Assembly: GCA_947471745.1 (NCBI GenBank)
Contig: CANJKZ010000064.1
Span: 186,001-250,000, forward strand
Reading direction: 5' to 3'
DNA from: Closterium sp. Naga37s-1
Taxonomy: Eukaryota; Streptophyta; Zygnematophyceae; Desmidiales; Closteriaceae
Length of the DNA stretch: 64,000 nucleotides
The position numbers and the translations under genes were made by a program. This document shows positions 1 through 10,599 of this stretch, piece after piece (position 1 is the first letter of the stretch; each line of letters opens with the position of its first letter). The notes under the pieces were generated by a model. That model saw nothing but the letters and a program-made list of their open reading frames with translations, made no database searches and was not told the DNA's origin.

Positions 1-535
1 CGCACCCCTCTCTTCCGATCTGCTCTTCTCCGCATCCATCGCTACCTCCACCTCCACGCGTCACTCCATCCCGTCCTGATCCCTGTGCCTTTTAAAGCGT
101 GCACATTTGCCACCCAAAACCCAGAACCCTGGCGAACTGTTACTGCGGATGGAAAGTGTCCGCACGAAATCCTGGTTTTCGCCAGCCAGCACTTTCGCGC
201 TGGCAAGCCTGGTTCAAAAAAAAAACTTCTGAACCCAACACTGCCAAAAGTTGCCCGTCGCTTTAATCCAGTTGCGTATCCTTCCTTTTTCTCTTCCCAT
301 TTTCCCCTCTTCTCGCTCATTCGCATCCCAGCCGCACGATCAGCCATCTCCTCTGTCCAGCAGTCGCCGCCGTCGCTACGCTCTCTACTACCTGACGGCC
401 CTTCGTCCATGCACCCACGTGTCCCACAAGTCGCGTCGCTGCAGCTTCACGCTGAACTCATTCAGCCAAAAGAAATACATCAGGATAGTGCAGGGCTACT
501 AGGACCGGGACCAGTATCAGAATCATTTAGTAGTA
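1..535. other. 5' flank of the cis-prenyltransferase gene
   Basis: No gene is recognised here. An in-frame stop ends at 502, before the first usable ATG at 536, so this stretch is taken as promoter plus 5' UTR. The open frames in it have no family resemblance. It is C/T-rich around 280-400. Confidence 0.5.
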
Positions 536-2469
536 ATGAAAAATCTTCTGACCCGCCATGCTTCTGGACGTATGGCTCCCCTCTCCGCATTCCCGGCTGC
601 GAGTCCAGTGTCGTCTGACTGTCCACCCTTGTCCGCATCTGGACCTCCTCAAGCTGACGGCGCCGCGTCAGAACCCGTTCCTAGCATCAACGACGGTTTA
701 GTCAACAGCGGGTCGTCTTTACCCAAACCCGCTCCCACCGTCAACGTGACGTTTTCCGCAATGCCGTATCTCCCCCCGCGCCGATCTGCTGCTTCCGCCA
801 GAGACTCCGCCGTCTCCACGAAACCGTCTCCCCCCTTCACCGACGCTTCCCTCTCGGGACCGTCGCGGAGCGACAGTATGGCACCTGGAGAGATAGACTA
901 CTCTCAGCTGCCGTCCGATTTGGACCCGAGCCGGCTGCCGAGACACGTGGCAATCATCCTGGATGGCAACTCGCGGTGGGCGACGCGCAGGGGGTTGCCT
1001 AAGATGCTGGGACACGATGCGGGGGGGAGATCTCTCAGAGAGACGGTGCGGCTGTGCGGAAATTGGGGCATTCGCGCGCTCACTGTGTTCGCGTTTTCGG
1101 CGGAGAACTGGGGACGGCCTCAGGTACGCACGGGGCAGACAATGCGGTTCCCTGGTGTGACCTGTACGGATGTGGAAGGTGGCGAATGCCACGTAGGCAT
1201 GCCGTGTTGTGACGTGCGCACGTGAGGGAATGCTAACGACAGCCGAGATGACCTTGAAGTTACGATTTCCAAATATTTCTTCAGGTTCCTTCCTTTCCCT
1301 GCTGTGGCGACGCCCGTGGTAATTCTTATCCGGATTTGCGTTCTAGAATTCTTGAAATATTGGGTTTATTTATAGTGTGGTTTGCGCACACTTCCCCTCG
1401 CCCTCCTTCCCTGCATTCCCTACATCCTCTTCCCTCGTCCTTTCCCCCCATAGAACCAGCCGTTTTGTCCCTTCAGTCCCGCCTTTCCGCCTCTCGTCTC
1501 CCTCTTTTGCCACAGACTTACCTACTCTGCAACTGCCAGCAAATCATTCAGGACCTACGAGAGAGAAGCCCTGGTTCCCCTCAGCGCAGGCCGCTGTGGC
1601 ATGTTGCCCCTAGCCGTATCACTCCACATCCACACTACTTTCCTCCTTTGCCTGCCCCCTTGGCACCTTGCTCGTGTCGATGTATGTGGGGGGAATGGAC
1701 GGGGATGGATGCATGGGCAGGAGGAGGTCGATTTTATCATGGAGTTGTTGGCCACCTTCTTTGATGAAGACCTGGAGGATCTTCACAGGTGCACATAACT
1801 ATTGACAACCCTTCTAAATCTGGTCTCCTATGTGTTATTTTCCTTTCTTCCTTGTCCGTGCAGCCTATCCTGTTTTTTGGTTGATGGCCAGATGCAGTTT
1901 GCTTGCAACAACCACAGTACCTACACTTGCTCTGTCGCTAATGTAAAATAAATAAATCAAAATTGACTTCCCTGCCTAAATCCTCTGGTGCTCCGTTCTG
2001 TGTTCTCAGGAATCGGGTGGCAGTGCGTGTGCTTGGTGATAGATCACGCTTCAGCCCTCAGCTGCAGGACAAGATAGAAGGGGCACAGGTCCTCACACAG
2101 AATAACGACGGGTTGCGTTATAGCATAGCAATGAGCTACAGTGGCCGCCAAGATATAGTGCAGGCATGCAGGAGAGTCGCAGAGCAAGTGGCAGCTGGTG
2201 AGCTCAAACCCGGTCAGATTTCTGAAGCCATTTTGGAACAAGAGCTTTCAACGAGTTGGCTCGGACCGGACCTGGCTAACCCTGACCTGCTGATTCGGAC
2301 GAGTGGGGAGCTGCGGCTGAGCAACTTTCTCATGTGGCAGTCGGCTTACACGGAGCTCTACTTCTGTGACACTCTCTGGCCCGACTTTGGGGCGCCCCAC
2401 CTGCATGCGGCGCTCCTTGACTATCAACGACGAGACCGGCGCTTCAGTAGGCGCAAAGAGTCTAGCTAG
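536..2469 (+). CDS. cis-prenyltransferase (polyprenyl diphosphate synthase, UPPS family), probably plastid-targeted
   Basis: Three exons, 536-1123, 1721-1788 and 2010-2469, with GT-AG introns of 597 and 221 bp, give 371 residues. Seen: a Ser/Pro/Ala-rich leader of about 130 residues; [12 protein letters not shown] at 137-148, which carries the family's catalytic Asp (D143) and phosphate-binding region; [11 protein letters not shown] ending exon 1; [14 protein letters not shown]; and the late signature [20 protein letters not shown] followed by [13 protein letters not shown]. Known of the family: it adds cis-isoprene units from isopentenyl diphosphate to an allylic primer, making polyprenyl diphosphates. 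The RTSGE-RLSNF form and the leader suggest a plastid enzyme, which is inference. ATG 536 is the first in frame after a stop at 500-502. The second intron phase is 2, and the exons join only in this frame. Chain length cannot be read from the sequence. Confidence 0.93.
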
Positions 2470-4092
2470 TAACTAGATCGAGTTATGGAGATTGGGGAAA
2501 GAAGCACGATATGTATGTTGGTTCAATCATGATGTCAATTTTGATGCATAAATGGAGAACGGTTCAGGTGTGCTTATCCATGGTTTCGGTGTACCTGTTC
2601 TTACAGCACAAACAGCAGTTGCCGTACTGGAGTCTGGTTGGAATGGTGTATTGCTAATAGATGATAATATGCCGGTTACGTGAGCAACGTGGTGAAACCG
2701 AGTGTGTTTAGATAGAATTAATTAAGTAACCATCAATATCGGAACAAGTCCCAGCCATGCCACATGGAATTTTCTCCAACTTCACAATCAACGAAATCTA
2801 ACCTGCTCAATCCCAAACATGTAGGTATCACCCTTCAGATATCATAACAAGGAAATGGAATGAAAGGAGGTGTTTCAACCACCATGTGTGACAGAATAGC
2901 AGTATGCGTTTGCGTTTATGTACCCTAGATTCTGGTCATAGCAACGCAAGGGGTCCATGAACATGGAGGTGCTGTTACATTATTTGTTGGTTTGGGCGAG
3001 GAGGTGATCTGGGGTGCATTTGGTTTTGAAACTCTCAGGTCCGGGTACATCGTTGCTTGAGAGGAATGCTGATGCCTACATCGTTCGACGGCCTGATTGC
3101 GAAAAACTGTCTCAAGGTTTCTAACAAGGCAGCCACTCAAGTCTACTTGTATTTATGGGTGTTAAATGATAAGTACTGGATATACTAGCCCTAGCACCCA
3201 TGACACAGCTGTGCCGTGATCCTTCCTGAGCTGTCCAGAAGCACGTGTGAATCTGGCTGTCCAGTTGCTGTCTTTCCACATGCGTCAAATTCCTCTTATT
3301 CGCCAAGACCCCTGCGTTGTCACGCAATCAACCAGGGAGGAAAGCCTGACTTGATTTCCAGTTCATTTTCCACGTCGAGGCTGCATACGTGGGGCCAGAA
3401 ATATGAAAATCACTGGTTTCGAGGAGATAAGCTGCCACCGGCTCGTGTGAAGATATTTGTTCCACCAAGAAGGTGACGGAATTCCGATCTGTTGTATCCA
3501 GCAAAGCAGGGTCAACGGCGTCACTTGCTGTGCGAGGCAGGGTCTCCCAACGCGTCGCGGCAACGAAGCAGGTCCGGTGGCGTCTGTCTGATCCGTGCCT
3601 CGTTTGAACGAGGCCCCGTGAAGCCGACGGTCCGGGCTGTTGCTAAACAGTAGCACTTGGGATTTCACCTGTCTGCTTCATCTCACACTGCGCCCAAACC
3701 AGAGGAGTGAAGGTTTGGTTCCGACGAGATGGTTCGGTTGTGTTCGCTGCCCGGCCGAGGCTCCGATCTGCCCCCAAAGAGCTCTTTGGGTGTGACACCG
3801 ATCTCCCCTGCCCCCAAAGGTCACACACACCCAACCAGGGGAGCGCAGCGCACCACCACCATTTCCGCTGCTTCTCTGACTCACCATCATATTGCCACTC
3901 ACATCAGAGCGGCTGTCAGTCACTTTCTGTCCGATTCGCAGATGGTTATTTCTTCCAGCTCGTGTTGTGAAATCTCTCGCCATCACCATTGACTCTTGTT
4001 CCCTCACCTTCGCAGTTGGTCATTCCTTCATCTGCGTCCCTTTCCGTCTGTCTAACCTCCCGTTGGTTGTCAAATCGTGCACGACCGTCGCG
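2470..4092. other. Intergenic: cis-prenyltransferase 3' end and PhzF-gene 5' flank
   Basis: No coding region, tRNA or transposon is recognised. The left part is AT-richer and probably holds the 3' UTR. The part from about 3500 is GC-richer and leads into the next gene. It contains a hairpin-forming inverted repeat at 3597-3614 (8-bp stem, 2-base centre) and a perfect 18-bp palindrome at 3773-3790, described separately. Confidence 0.5.
3761..3819. repeat. Short direct duplication with an 18-bp perfect palindrome at its junction
   Basis: A segment CCGATCT...CCCCCAAAG occurs at 3762-3779 and again at 3798-3819. Between the copies lies AGCTCTTTGGGTGTGACA, which completes the palindrome CCCAAAGAGCTCTTTGGG at 3773-3790. 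The layout resembles the palindrome-spaced duplications in the RopGEF gene near 56-58 kb, with a different palindrome. Whether they share an origin is unknown. Confidence 0.6.
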
Positions 4093-6964
4093 ATGGCTGC
4101 AATACTAGAGGCGTCGCTTGCCGCAACAACCCTGTCCGCCATCGCCCGCCCGCCACTCTCCACCAGCTTCATCCACACGGAACGCACGGCGTCGCTGCCG
4201 TCCCTCACCACCGCGCTCCGAGCTAGCCGATTCAGCAAACGAACCCATGGCATCGCCGTGCGTCCCGCTGCTTCCTCCTCTTCCTCCTCTTCGTCCTCCT
4301 CCTCCTCGTCGTCGTCTAACCCTCAAAAGGCCTACTCATACGCATACTCGGAAGCCCCAACGGCCTCCTCTTCCCTAGGCTCATCGCTGTACGAGGAATC
4401 CACATCGGATTTGTCGGACGAAGACTCGTCGGAGGAGGGCTCGCGCAAGGACTTGATGCACGAGGCGGTGCGGCGCCTCGCGGACACGGACGTGGCGGAA
4501 GCCGCCGCGAAGTACGGGCTGGAGGACGAGCTGTTCGGGGAGATCGACTTCGCAAGGGTGAGTTGCTGGGTTGCCGGGTTACCGGGTTGTTACCTTGAGA
4601 GATGCATGCACTTTCACTTAGGGTTGGTTTTCTCAAAACACAAGTTCCTGGAAGGGCCGTGCACCGAAAGGCGGTAAGTAGAACCCGAAACGATAACGTG
4701 AGCAGACGGAGATGCCGGAGAAGATGAAGAACACAACGAATATCATCATCCTCTGCGGAGCGTGTGTTGCGATCGTCTCAATACATTCTTACCTCCTTCC
4801 GGACCGTCATTTCTCTCCGCTCCAATCATTTCCCCCTTGTGCTTTCCTCCTCCGGCTCTCCCTCCCAACAGATCAGTTCCTTCGCCAAGGATCCGTTCGG
4901 CGGCAACCCCGCGGCGGTGTGCTACCTGCCGTACCACCCGTCCGACGAGTGGCTTCAGAAGGTCGCGGCGGAGTTCAACCTCTCCGAAACCGCGTTTCTC
5001 GTGCGCCGCCGCGCCAGCTCCCCGCCGCCCCCGCCCGGGCTGGACGACGAGTGGCCCGAGCCCGCGCGGCAGCGGCAGTCGCTCGTGGCGGCGGACGAGC
5101 TGGGCACGCTGCGGTCCGTTAAGGTGGCGCCGAGCGCGCCGGTGAACGAGTTCGACTTGCGCTGGTTCACCCCCACGGTCGAGGTGAGTCGCGGGGCGAA
5201 CGCGACACTATGGGGGGGAGGGGCGTTGAAGGCAAGCCAAGGCAAGGGAAGGGAAGGGAAGGGAAAGGATGAAAGGGGACGTTCTACACGTTACGCGGTC
5301 AGCATGTGCGCTGCACGTCGCGCGTAGTGCCATGTGCACTCCATCGCTCACCTCCCTTCCTGCGCCCCTCCTTTCTGCGCCCATTCCTTTCCACGACGCA
5401 GGTTCGTCTGTGCGGGCACGCGACGCTAGCGGCAGCGCATCTGCTCTTCTCGTCGGGTCTGGTCGATTCCGACGAGGTCGTCTTCCACACGCGCTCCGGC
5501 CGCCTCGCCGCGCGCCTCGTCCCCGAGCACGAAGCGCATCTCGGCGGGAGGGACCGGAAGACGCACTCGAACCGGCGGCACAAGCGCCGCGAGTGGGAGG
5601 AGGAGGAGGAGGAGGGCGAGCCGATCGGAGTGGGCGGGCGGCGGCGGCCGAGCGGAAAGGCGATCGTGGAGCTGGACATGCCGTTGGCGGCGGCGGCGGC
5701 GCTTCCGCTGGACAAGTGGGCGGCGGTGGAGGAGGCGATCGGCGTGCCGACGGGGACCGCGCTGTTCGTGGGGCGCAGCAAGCTGCATGATATCATGGTG
5801 AGTCGCTCGGCGCGCGCAGGCGCGCGGAGGGGAAGGACTGCGGGGAGGGCGCGGGATCGAGGTTTTGTTTGCTCTTGCACTTCGATAGAAAAAAAATGAA
5901 GAGCATAACGGTATGCTTCAGTATCCTTTTAGCTCCATGCTTCTTCCGCCTTCCCCCTCTGTTCTGTCTCATCAAATATTAACCTTCCCGCTTCCCTTTC
6001 CCCTCCCTACTCCCCCCATCATGCAGGTGCACGTGCCCCAGACGACGACGGTACTGGAGCTGGACCCGCCTCTCAAGAAGATCGCCCTGCTGCCGTGCCG
6101 CGGCGTGATCGTGACGGCAGCTGCCAGCCACGTGGACGCGGACATCAAGGCGGCGGGCGGCAGGGCGGCGGCGCTGGACCCCAACATCGACTTCGTCTCG
6201 CGCTTCTTCGCCCCCCAGTCCGGCATTGACGAGGTGCGCGCGCCGCCAGGGCCGAACGTGGGGGGAAGGTGTGGGGGTGGGGCGCTGGGAGGGGCGTGAA
6301 GGAGGGAACCGGGGGGGCGGTGGGGAAGGGGGGTTGGGGGTGTGAGGGGCTTAGGCTGTGAGGGTTGGGGGTGCCTATCAGTTGCTTGACTCGCTGCTTT
6401 CTGCAAGCCGCTCTTTTCTTCATAGCTGCTCTCTCACACGAGCACCCACGTCGCAATCGATTGACCCGCCATGTTATCCCCCCGTGCCCCTTCCCCCATG
6501 CCGTGCCCCATCAGGACCCGGTGACAGGCAGCTCATTCTGCACGCTCGGCCCGTACTGGTCGGAGGTGCTCGGGCACAAGCAGCTGCTGGGGTACCAGGT
6601 GCGCGCCACAGGGCTTGCCCGCTCGTGCGGTTGTGCTGTGTGTGTCCTCCCCGCGTGTGCTTGCTTTTGGATCTCTCGCTCGTCCTGTTTTTTCCTCTCA
6701 TGAAGGTACGGTACTACTTGAGCTCGCCTGTTTCGTCTTGTCCCGCCTCCTCGCCGCGTCGATTGATGGATCTCCCCTCTCCCTCTCCCTCGTCCTCTTG
6801 CTTCCTCTTCCTCGTGGCAGGCGTCTACCAGGGGAGGAATGGTGGCAGTGAGGGTGGATGAGGCGCACGGGAGGGCGTTCCTGCAGGGGTGGGCGGTGCT
6901 GGTGATGGCGGGTGTGGTCATGAACACCGCCTCCCCCGCCATCACGCACCCCGCCACCTCGTAA
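4093..6964 (+). CDS. PhzF-family isomerase/epimerase-like protein, plastid-type leader
   Basis: Six exons, 4093-4557, 4872-5183, 5402-5797, 6027-6233, 6515-6598 and 6821-6964, all phase 0 with GT-AG introns, give 535 residues. Seen: an N-terminal Ala/Ser/Thr/Arg-rich stretch with a poly-Ser run, typical of a plastid transit peptide; the fold's opening motif FAKDPFGGNPAAVC in exon 2; NLSETAFLV, whose Glu (E194) matches the catalytic Glu of PhzF proteins; VRLCGHATLAAAH opening exon 3; and DPVTGSSFCTLGPYW (461 on), matching the second-half phosphate-binding-like loop of the family. Exon 3 carries a charged insert (many Arg, then a run of Glu), and the family usually has about 300 residues, so this protein is long. 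The family includes phenazine-pathway isomerases and many plant members without known substrate, so no reaction is assigned. ATG 4093 is chosen because the leader starts there. The same frame is open upstream to 3892 without another ATG start I would prefer. Confidence 0.9.
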
Positions 6965-7156
6965 ACCCCGCAGGCGCCATCAGCGCTTGGGCACTGCCAC
7001 GTCAGCGGGCTCGCTGGCGATCTTGGCTGCATGCGTGCTTTGCAGTGTCCTGCCTTTCAGGAATATACTCTCTTTGTGCAGGCCTGAGCGGTAAGTAGGT
7101 GTGTTTGAACTACCTAGTACATGTGTGATATTTGGGTTGGATTGGGTGGGAAAGGG
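6965..7156. other. PhzF-gene 3' flank up to the copia insertion
   Basis: Short non-coding stretch interrupted by the copia element at 7157. Sequence past 14907 continues it. Last bases before the element are AAGGG (7152-7156), matching 4 of 5 bases of AAGGA at 14908-14912, the likely target-site duplication. Confidence 0.6.
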
Positions 7157-7283
7157 TGTCAGAATCAGGATGCAACGGAATGATGAGACTAGCAAGTGTG
7201 GAAGTACAAATATGCAACCCTAACAACTGTACTCCCTATTGTGCTACTCACTGTAGTCTACAAGCATAGAATTACATTTGACA
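7157..7283 (-). repeat. 3' LTR of the copia element
   Basis: A 127-bp copy of 14781-14907, 126 of 127 identical by eye. It is preceded on the minus strand by a short G-rich tract, as expected at the 3' end. Confidence 0.93.
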
Positions 7284-7294
7284 CACCCCCATAG
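7284..7294 (-). other. Polypurine tract of the copia element
   Basis: The minus strand reads CTATGGGGGTG directly before the 3' LTR. The short G-run at this place is the normal plus-strand primer of LTR elements. Confidence 0.6.
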
Positions 7295-7660
7295 GCTAAG
7301 TGAGGGGCATCAAAGCAAGCAAGGTGAACAAACGGTCACAAGACTAGTCAAAGCAAGAAACAAGGCAAGCTCAGGGTGGATCTCAAGGACACCACACAAA
7401 TTCCGAGCGCAAGCAAGCGGCCACAAGGCCAGTTCAAGAGTTCACTAGGATATAAATAGGAAGCACAACAAGCAGAGCAAACAACAAGACTACAGCAACC
7501 GAGGGCCTACCTCAACAAGCCCCAACTGCACACAGAACCTGTGGTGATCACCAAGCGCCAAGGCCTTGGTGAAGACGTCTGCAGTGTTGGCCTCTGAGGC
7601 CACAAAGTCCAGGCGTGCCTGGCCGCGTCGCTGCAGCTCTCGCAGGAGGAAGTACCTCAC

Positions 7661-7877
7661 TGTCAAACATACTAAGTAGTCGGGCCTAGGCTTAGTAGCC
7701 TAGGCCACAGGAAGACTAGAACGAGGCAACAAGTACGAGCGAGAGTTGTGTGCAGGAACAGAAATGAGGAAGGGATGATTGGACTAGCAAGCAGCAGGAT
7801 ACAAATAGCAAACCCTAAGGGGCTGTACTCACTATTGAGTACCCCACTGCAGGCTACACAAATAACATACTCTGACA
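7661..7877 (-). mobile_element. Nested solo LTR (related copia family) inserted in the RNase H region
   Basis: A 217-bp insert starts TGTCAAAC and ends TCTGACA and is flanked by the 5-bp duplication CTCAC (7656-7660 and 7878-7882). RNase H sequence continues on both sides. Its right half resembles the host element's LTR (GGACTAGCAAG, TACAAATA, AACCCTAA, CTGTACTC), so it is a diverged LTR from a related copia family, left alone or deposited as a small element. Confidence 0.88.
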
Positions 7878-10149
7878 CTCACGTCAATATGCTTCACTCT
7901 GCTCTCCAGTCGAGGCTCTCGAGATCATGGCCTTGTTGTCAGCGTACAAGGTCGGTGCAGAGCGAGGCCGCTCACCAAGGTCGGCGAGCAAGAAGGTCAA
8001 CCAGCGAAGCTCCTGTGCCGCCATGGCACCAGCGTAGATCTCTGCCTCTGCACTGGAAGTAGCCACAGACGACGACCGTGTAGACCTCCACGACACAGCA
8101 CCAGCTCCCAGACTGAAGCAGTAACCCTGAGTCGAACGCTGAGTCTCCACGTCGTCAGCGTAGGAAGAGTCGCAGTGACCAGTCAACGCCACTGGCTGAG
8201 TCCCTCCAAGCACAAGCCCCATGCCTGATGTAGTCGCCAGGTACTTCGCCACCCTCACAGCAGCTGTCAAGTGGACAGGACGGTGTCTCCCAGTCGCAAC
8301 AAAGCGAGAGAGGACGCTGAGGGGAAAGGCGAGGTCCGGCCGAATACAAGTCATCAGGTACATGAGGCAGCCCACCAGCTCTGCGTAGGGACCACTGGAC
8401 TCAAAAGGCTCGTCGGGAAAGGGGCCAGTGAGTCTGTGGTCAACAGCAAGAGGAGTGGGCTGTGTGGTGGAGAACTGGAAGTCGAACCGCCGAAGGACCT
8501 GCTGCACCATGTGTGACTGCGTCAGTGTGATGGTGCGAGCGGCTCTGTCCCGAGTGATCTGCAAGCCAAGGTAACGCTGCAGCTCACCCAGGTCAGTGCA
8601 CTTGTGTCTCTTTTGCAGTTCGAACTTCACCTGAGCCAGGGCTGCCCTGTCTGCTGTAGCAAACACCAAGTCGTCGACGTAGACAAGGATAAAGAAAGGA
8701 GTAGAACCCGCTCGAACAAACAGCGACGGGTCGGCGGAGGACGGGCTGAACCCAAGGTCACGAAGCGTGGAGCGAAGAGTGTCGTGCCACTCACGGGGCG
8801 ACTGGCGGAGACCGTAGACTGGTCGCCTCAGGCTCCACTGGGTCCCAGGTGGGAAGGTGTCAGTGAAGCCAGGAGGACGGCGCAGCCAGATCTCCTCGTG
8901 CAGTCGGCCCTGGAGGAACGCAGTGGAGAAGTCGAGGGAGTGCAGCTCGTGGTCTCGCTGCGCTGCTATGTGGAGTAACACCCGAAGAGTAGTCATCTTC
9001 GGGGTCGGGGCGAAGGTCTGGAAGAAGTCAACTCCCTCACGCTGACTGAAGCCCCTAGCCACGTAGCGCGCCTTGAACACCGGCGGTGCTCCAGGCGGCC
9101 GCTTCACCTTGAAGAGCCACATGCCATCGACTACGTTCGCCCTGGGAGGGGGAACTGCGTCGACGTAGGTGCCTGTGGATCTCCAAGACGCCAACTCTGA
9201 GTCCATAGCCGCTTTCCACTGAGAGGCCCACGCCCCTGACACTGCCTCGCGGTAAGTGCGAGGAGTCGGTATGTCAAGGGCGTCGGGGTCTCCCTCAGGG
9301 GAGAGCAGCATGGCACACACAGAGGGAGAAGCGGCTGCCCAGTACTCCAGCTCAGACTCTCTGTCCTCTAGGACGTCACAGCCAAGGGCAAACTCACCCC
9401 CGACGGACAGAGGACGGTAGGGAGGAGCTGGCACCACACGGGTGGCGTAGTCAAGGCGGCTGGCAGCAGCAAACTCAGCGACAGCGGCAGTGAGAGCAGA
9501 GACCGGCGACGGAGGGAAACGAGAGTCGGTGACAAGAGTGGCGAGGACACGTGCGGCAACAGGACGAACAGTGCGGTAGTAGTCAGTGATAGGAGTGGGG
9601 AGGGCTGGGAGAGAGGACGGAGGAGGAGACGGGAGAACGGACACAGGAGAAGGAGAACGACGATGAGACGTACACAGGAGGGCAGTGTGGAGGTCAGTAA
9701 CAGGGGACGAGTGACGAGCACGCGGAGGACAACGAGTGACCAAGTCGCGACGGACCGAAGGAGGAGGAGACTGGGGAGGAGGAGAAGACCAGACCGCCGG
9801 ACGGTCGTCAGGAGGAGGCAACGGAGGAACAAACACAGGAGGAGACTGGGAGCGGACAGGAGGAGAGGAGGAAAAGCCAAGGGCCCGCAGGCCACTCACA
9901 GGTGGGAACAACTGCCGCTCCAGAGGAAGCTGCGGTGGCGGCTGCGGCTGCTGCTGCGGCTGCTGCTGCTGCTGCTGTTGCTGCCGCTGCTGCTCCAGAA
10001 GGTCCAGCACCCGCAGCTCCTGCCGCTCCCTCTCCAACCGCTCCTGCTCCTCACGCGCACGCCGGCGGGCAGCCTGGAGTCGTGTGTCGTGGCGGTGGGG
10101 AGGCGGAGTGGACTCCGCAGAACCAGGGTCAGACTCCTCAGACTCAGCA

Positions 10150-10430
10150 CCCCCAGAACCAGCACCTCCAGTGCCAGGACCTCCAACTCCAGCACCCCCA
10201 GAACCAGCACCTCCAGTGCCAGGACCTCCAACTCCAGCACCCCCAGAGCTAGCGCCACCTGCGCCAGCACCTCCAGCTCCAGCACCCCCAGAGCTAGCGC
10301 CACCTGCGCCAGCACCTCCAGCTCCAGCACCCCCAGAGCTAGCGCCACCTGCGCCAGCACCTCCAGCTCCAGCACCCCCAGAGCTAGCGCCACCTGCGCC
10401 AGCACCTCCAGCTCCAGCACCCCGCGACCG
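10150..10430 (-). repeat. 45-bp minisatellite in the copia pol linker
   Basis: About six copies of a 45-bp unit in two related versions, one with AGCTAGCGCC, the other with AACCAGCACC. On the minus strand they encode repeats of the type [15 protein letters not shown] between integrase and reverse transcriptase. Confidence 0.85.
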
Positions 10431-10599
10431 AGTACCCCTAGACCTAGCACCGCCAGTGGCTGCACCTCCAGCTCCAACACCAACCGAGTCCACAGTAACC
10501 TATCGCGGAAGTGCCGAAGGCTGCTGAGGGGACTGTGAGAGGGAGACGCTACCTGACGCGCGACCGAGGGTAGAGGGGTAACGTGGGACACACCAGACG

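Larger units (their letters stand above)
7510..10490 (-). mobile_element. Reverse transcriptase and RNase H region of the copia element
   Basis: Seen on the minus strand: a Gly/Ala/Ser repeat linker, then the copia RT opening WKAAMDSELASWRSTGTY, FKARYVARGFSQREGVDF, LHSLDFSTAFLQGRLHEEIW, the polymerase YVDDLVFAT near 8,670, and RNase H ending in AEIYAGAMAAQELRWL and ADNKAM near 7,935. The last RNase H stretch (FLLRELQRRGQARLDF...ADVFTKAL) lies at about 7510-7655, on the far side of the nested solo LTR. Confidence 0.9.

Noticed and set aside
2925-3140. Possible coding segment in the 2.5-4.1 kb spacer
   Set aside because: A short stretch reads smoothly on the plus strand but matches no family I know and has no supporting exons.
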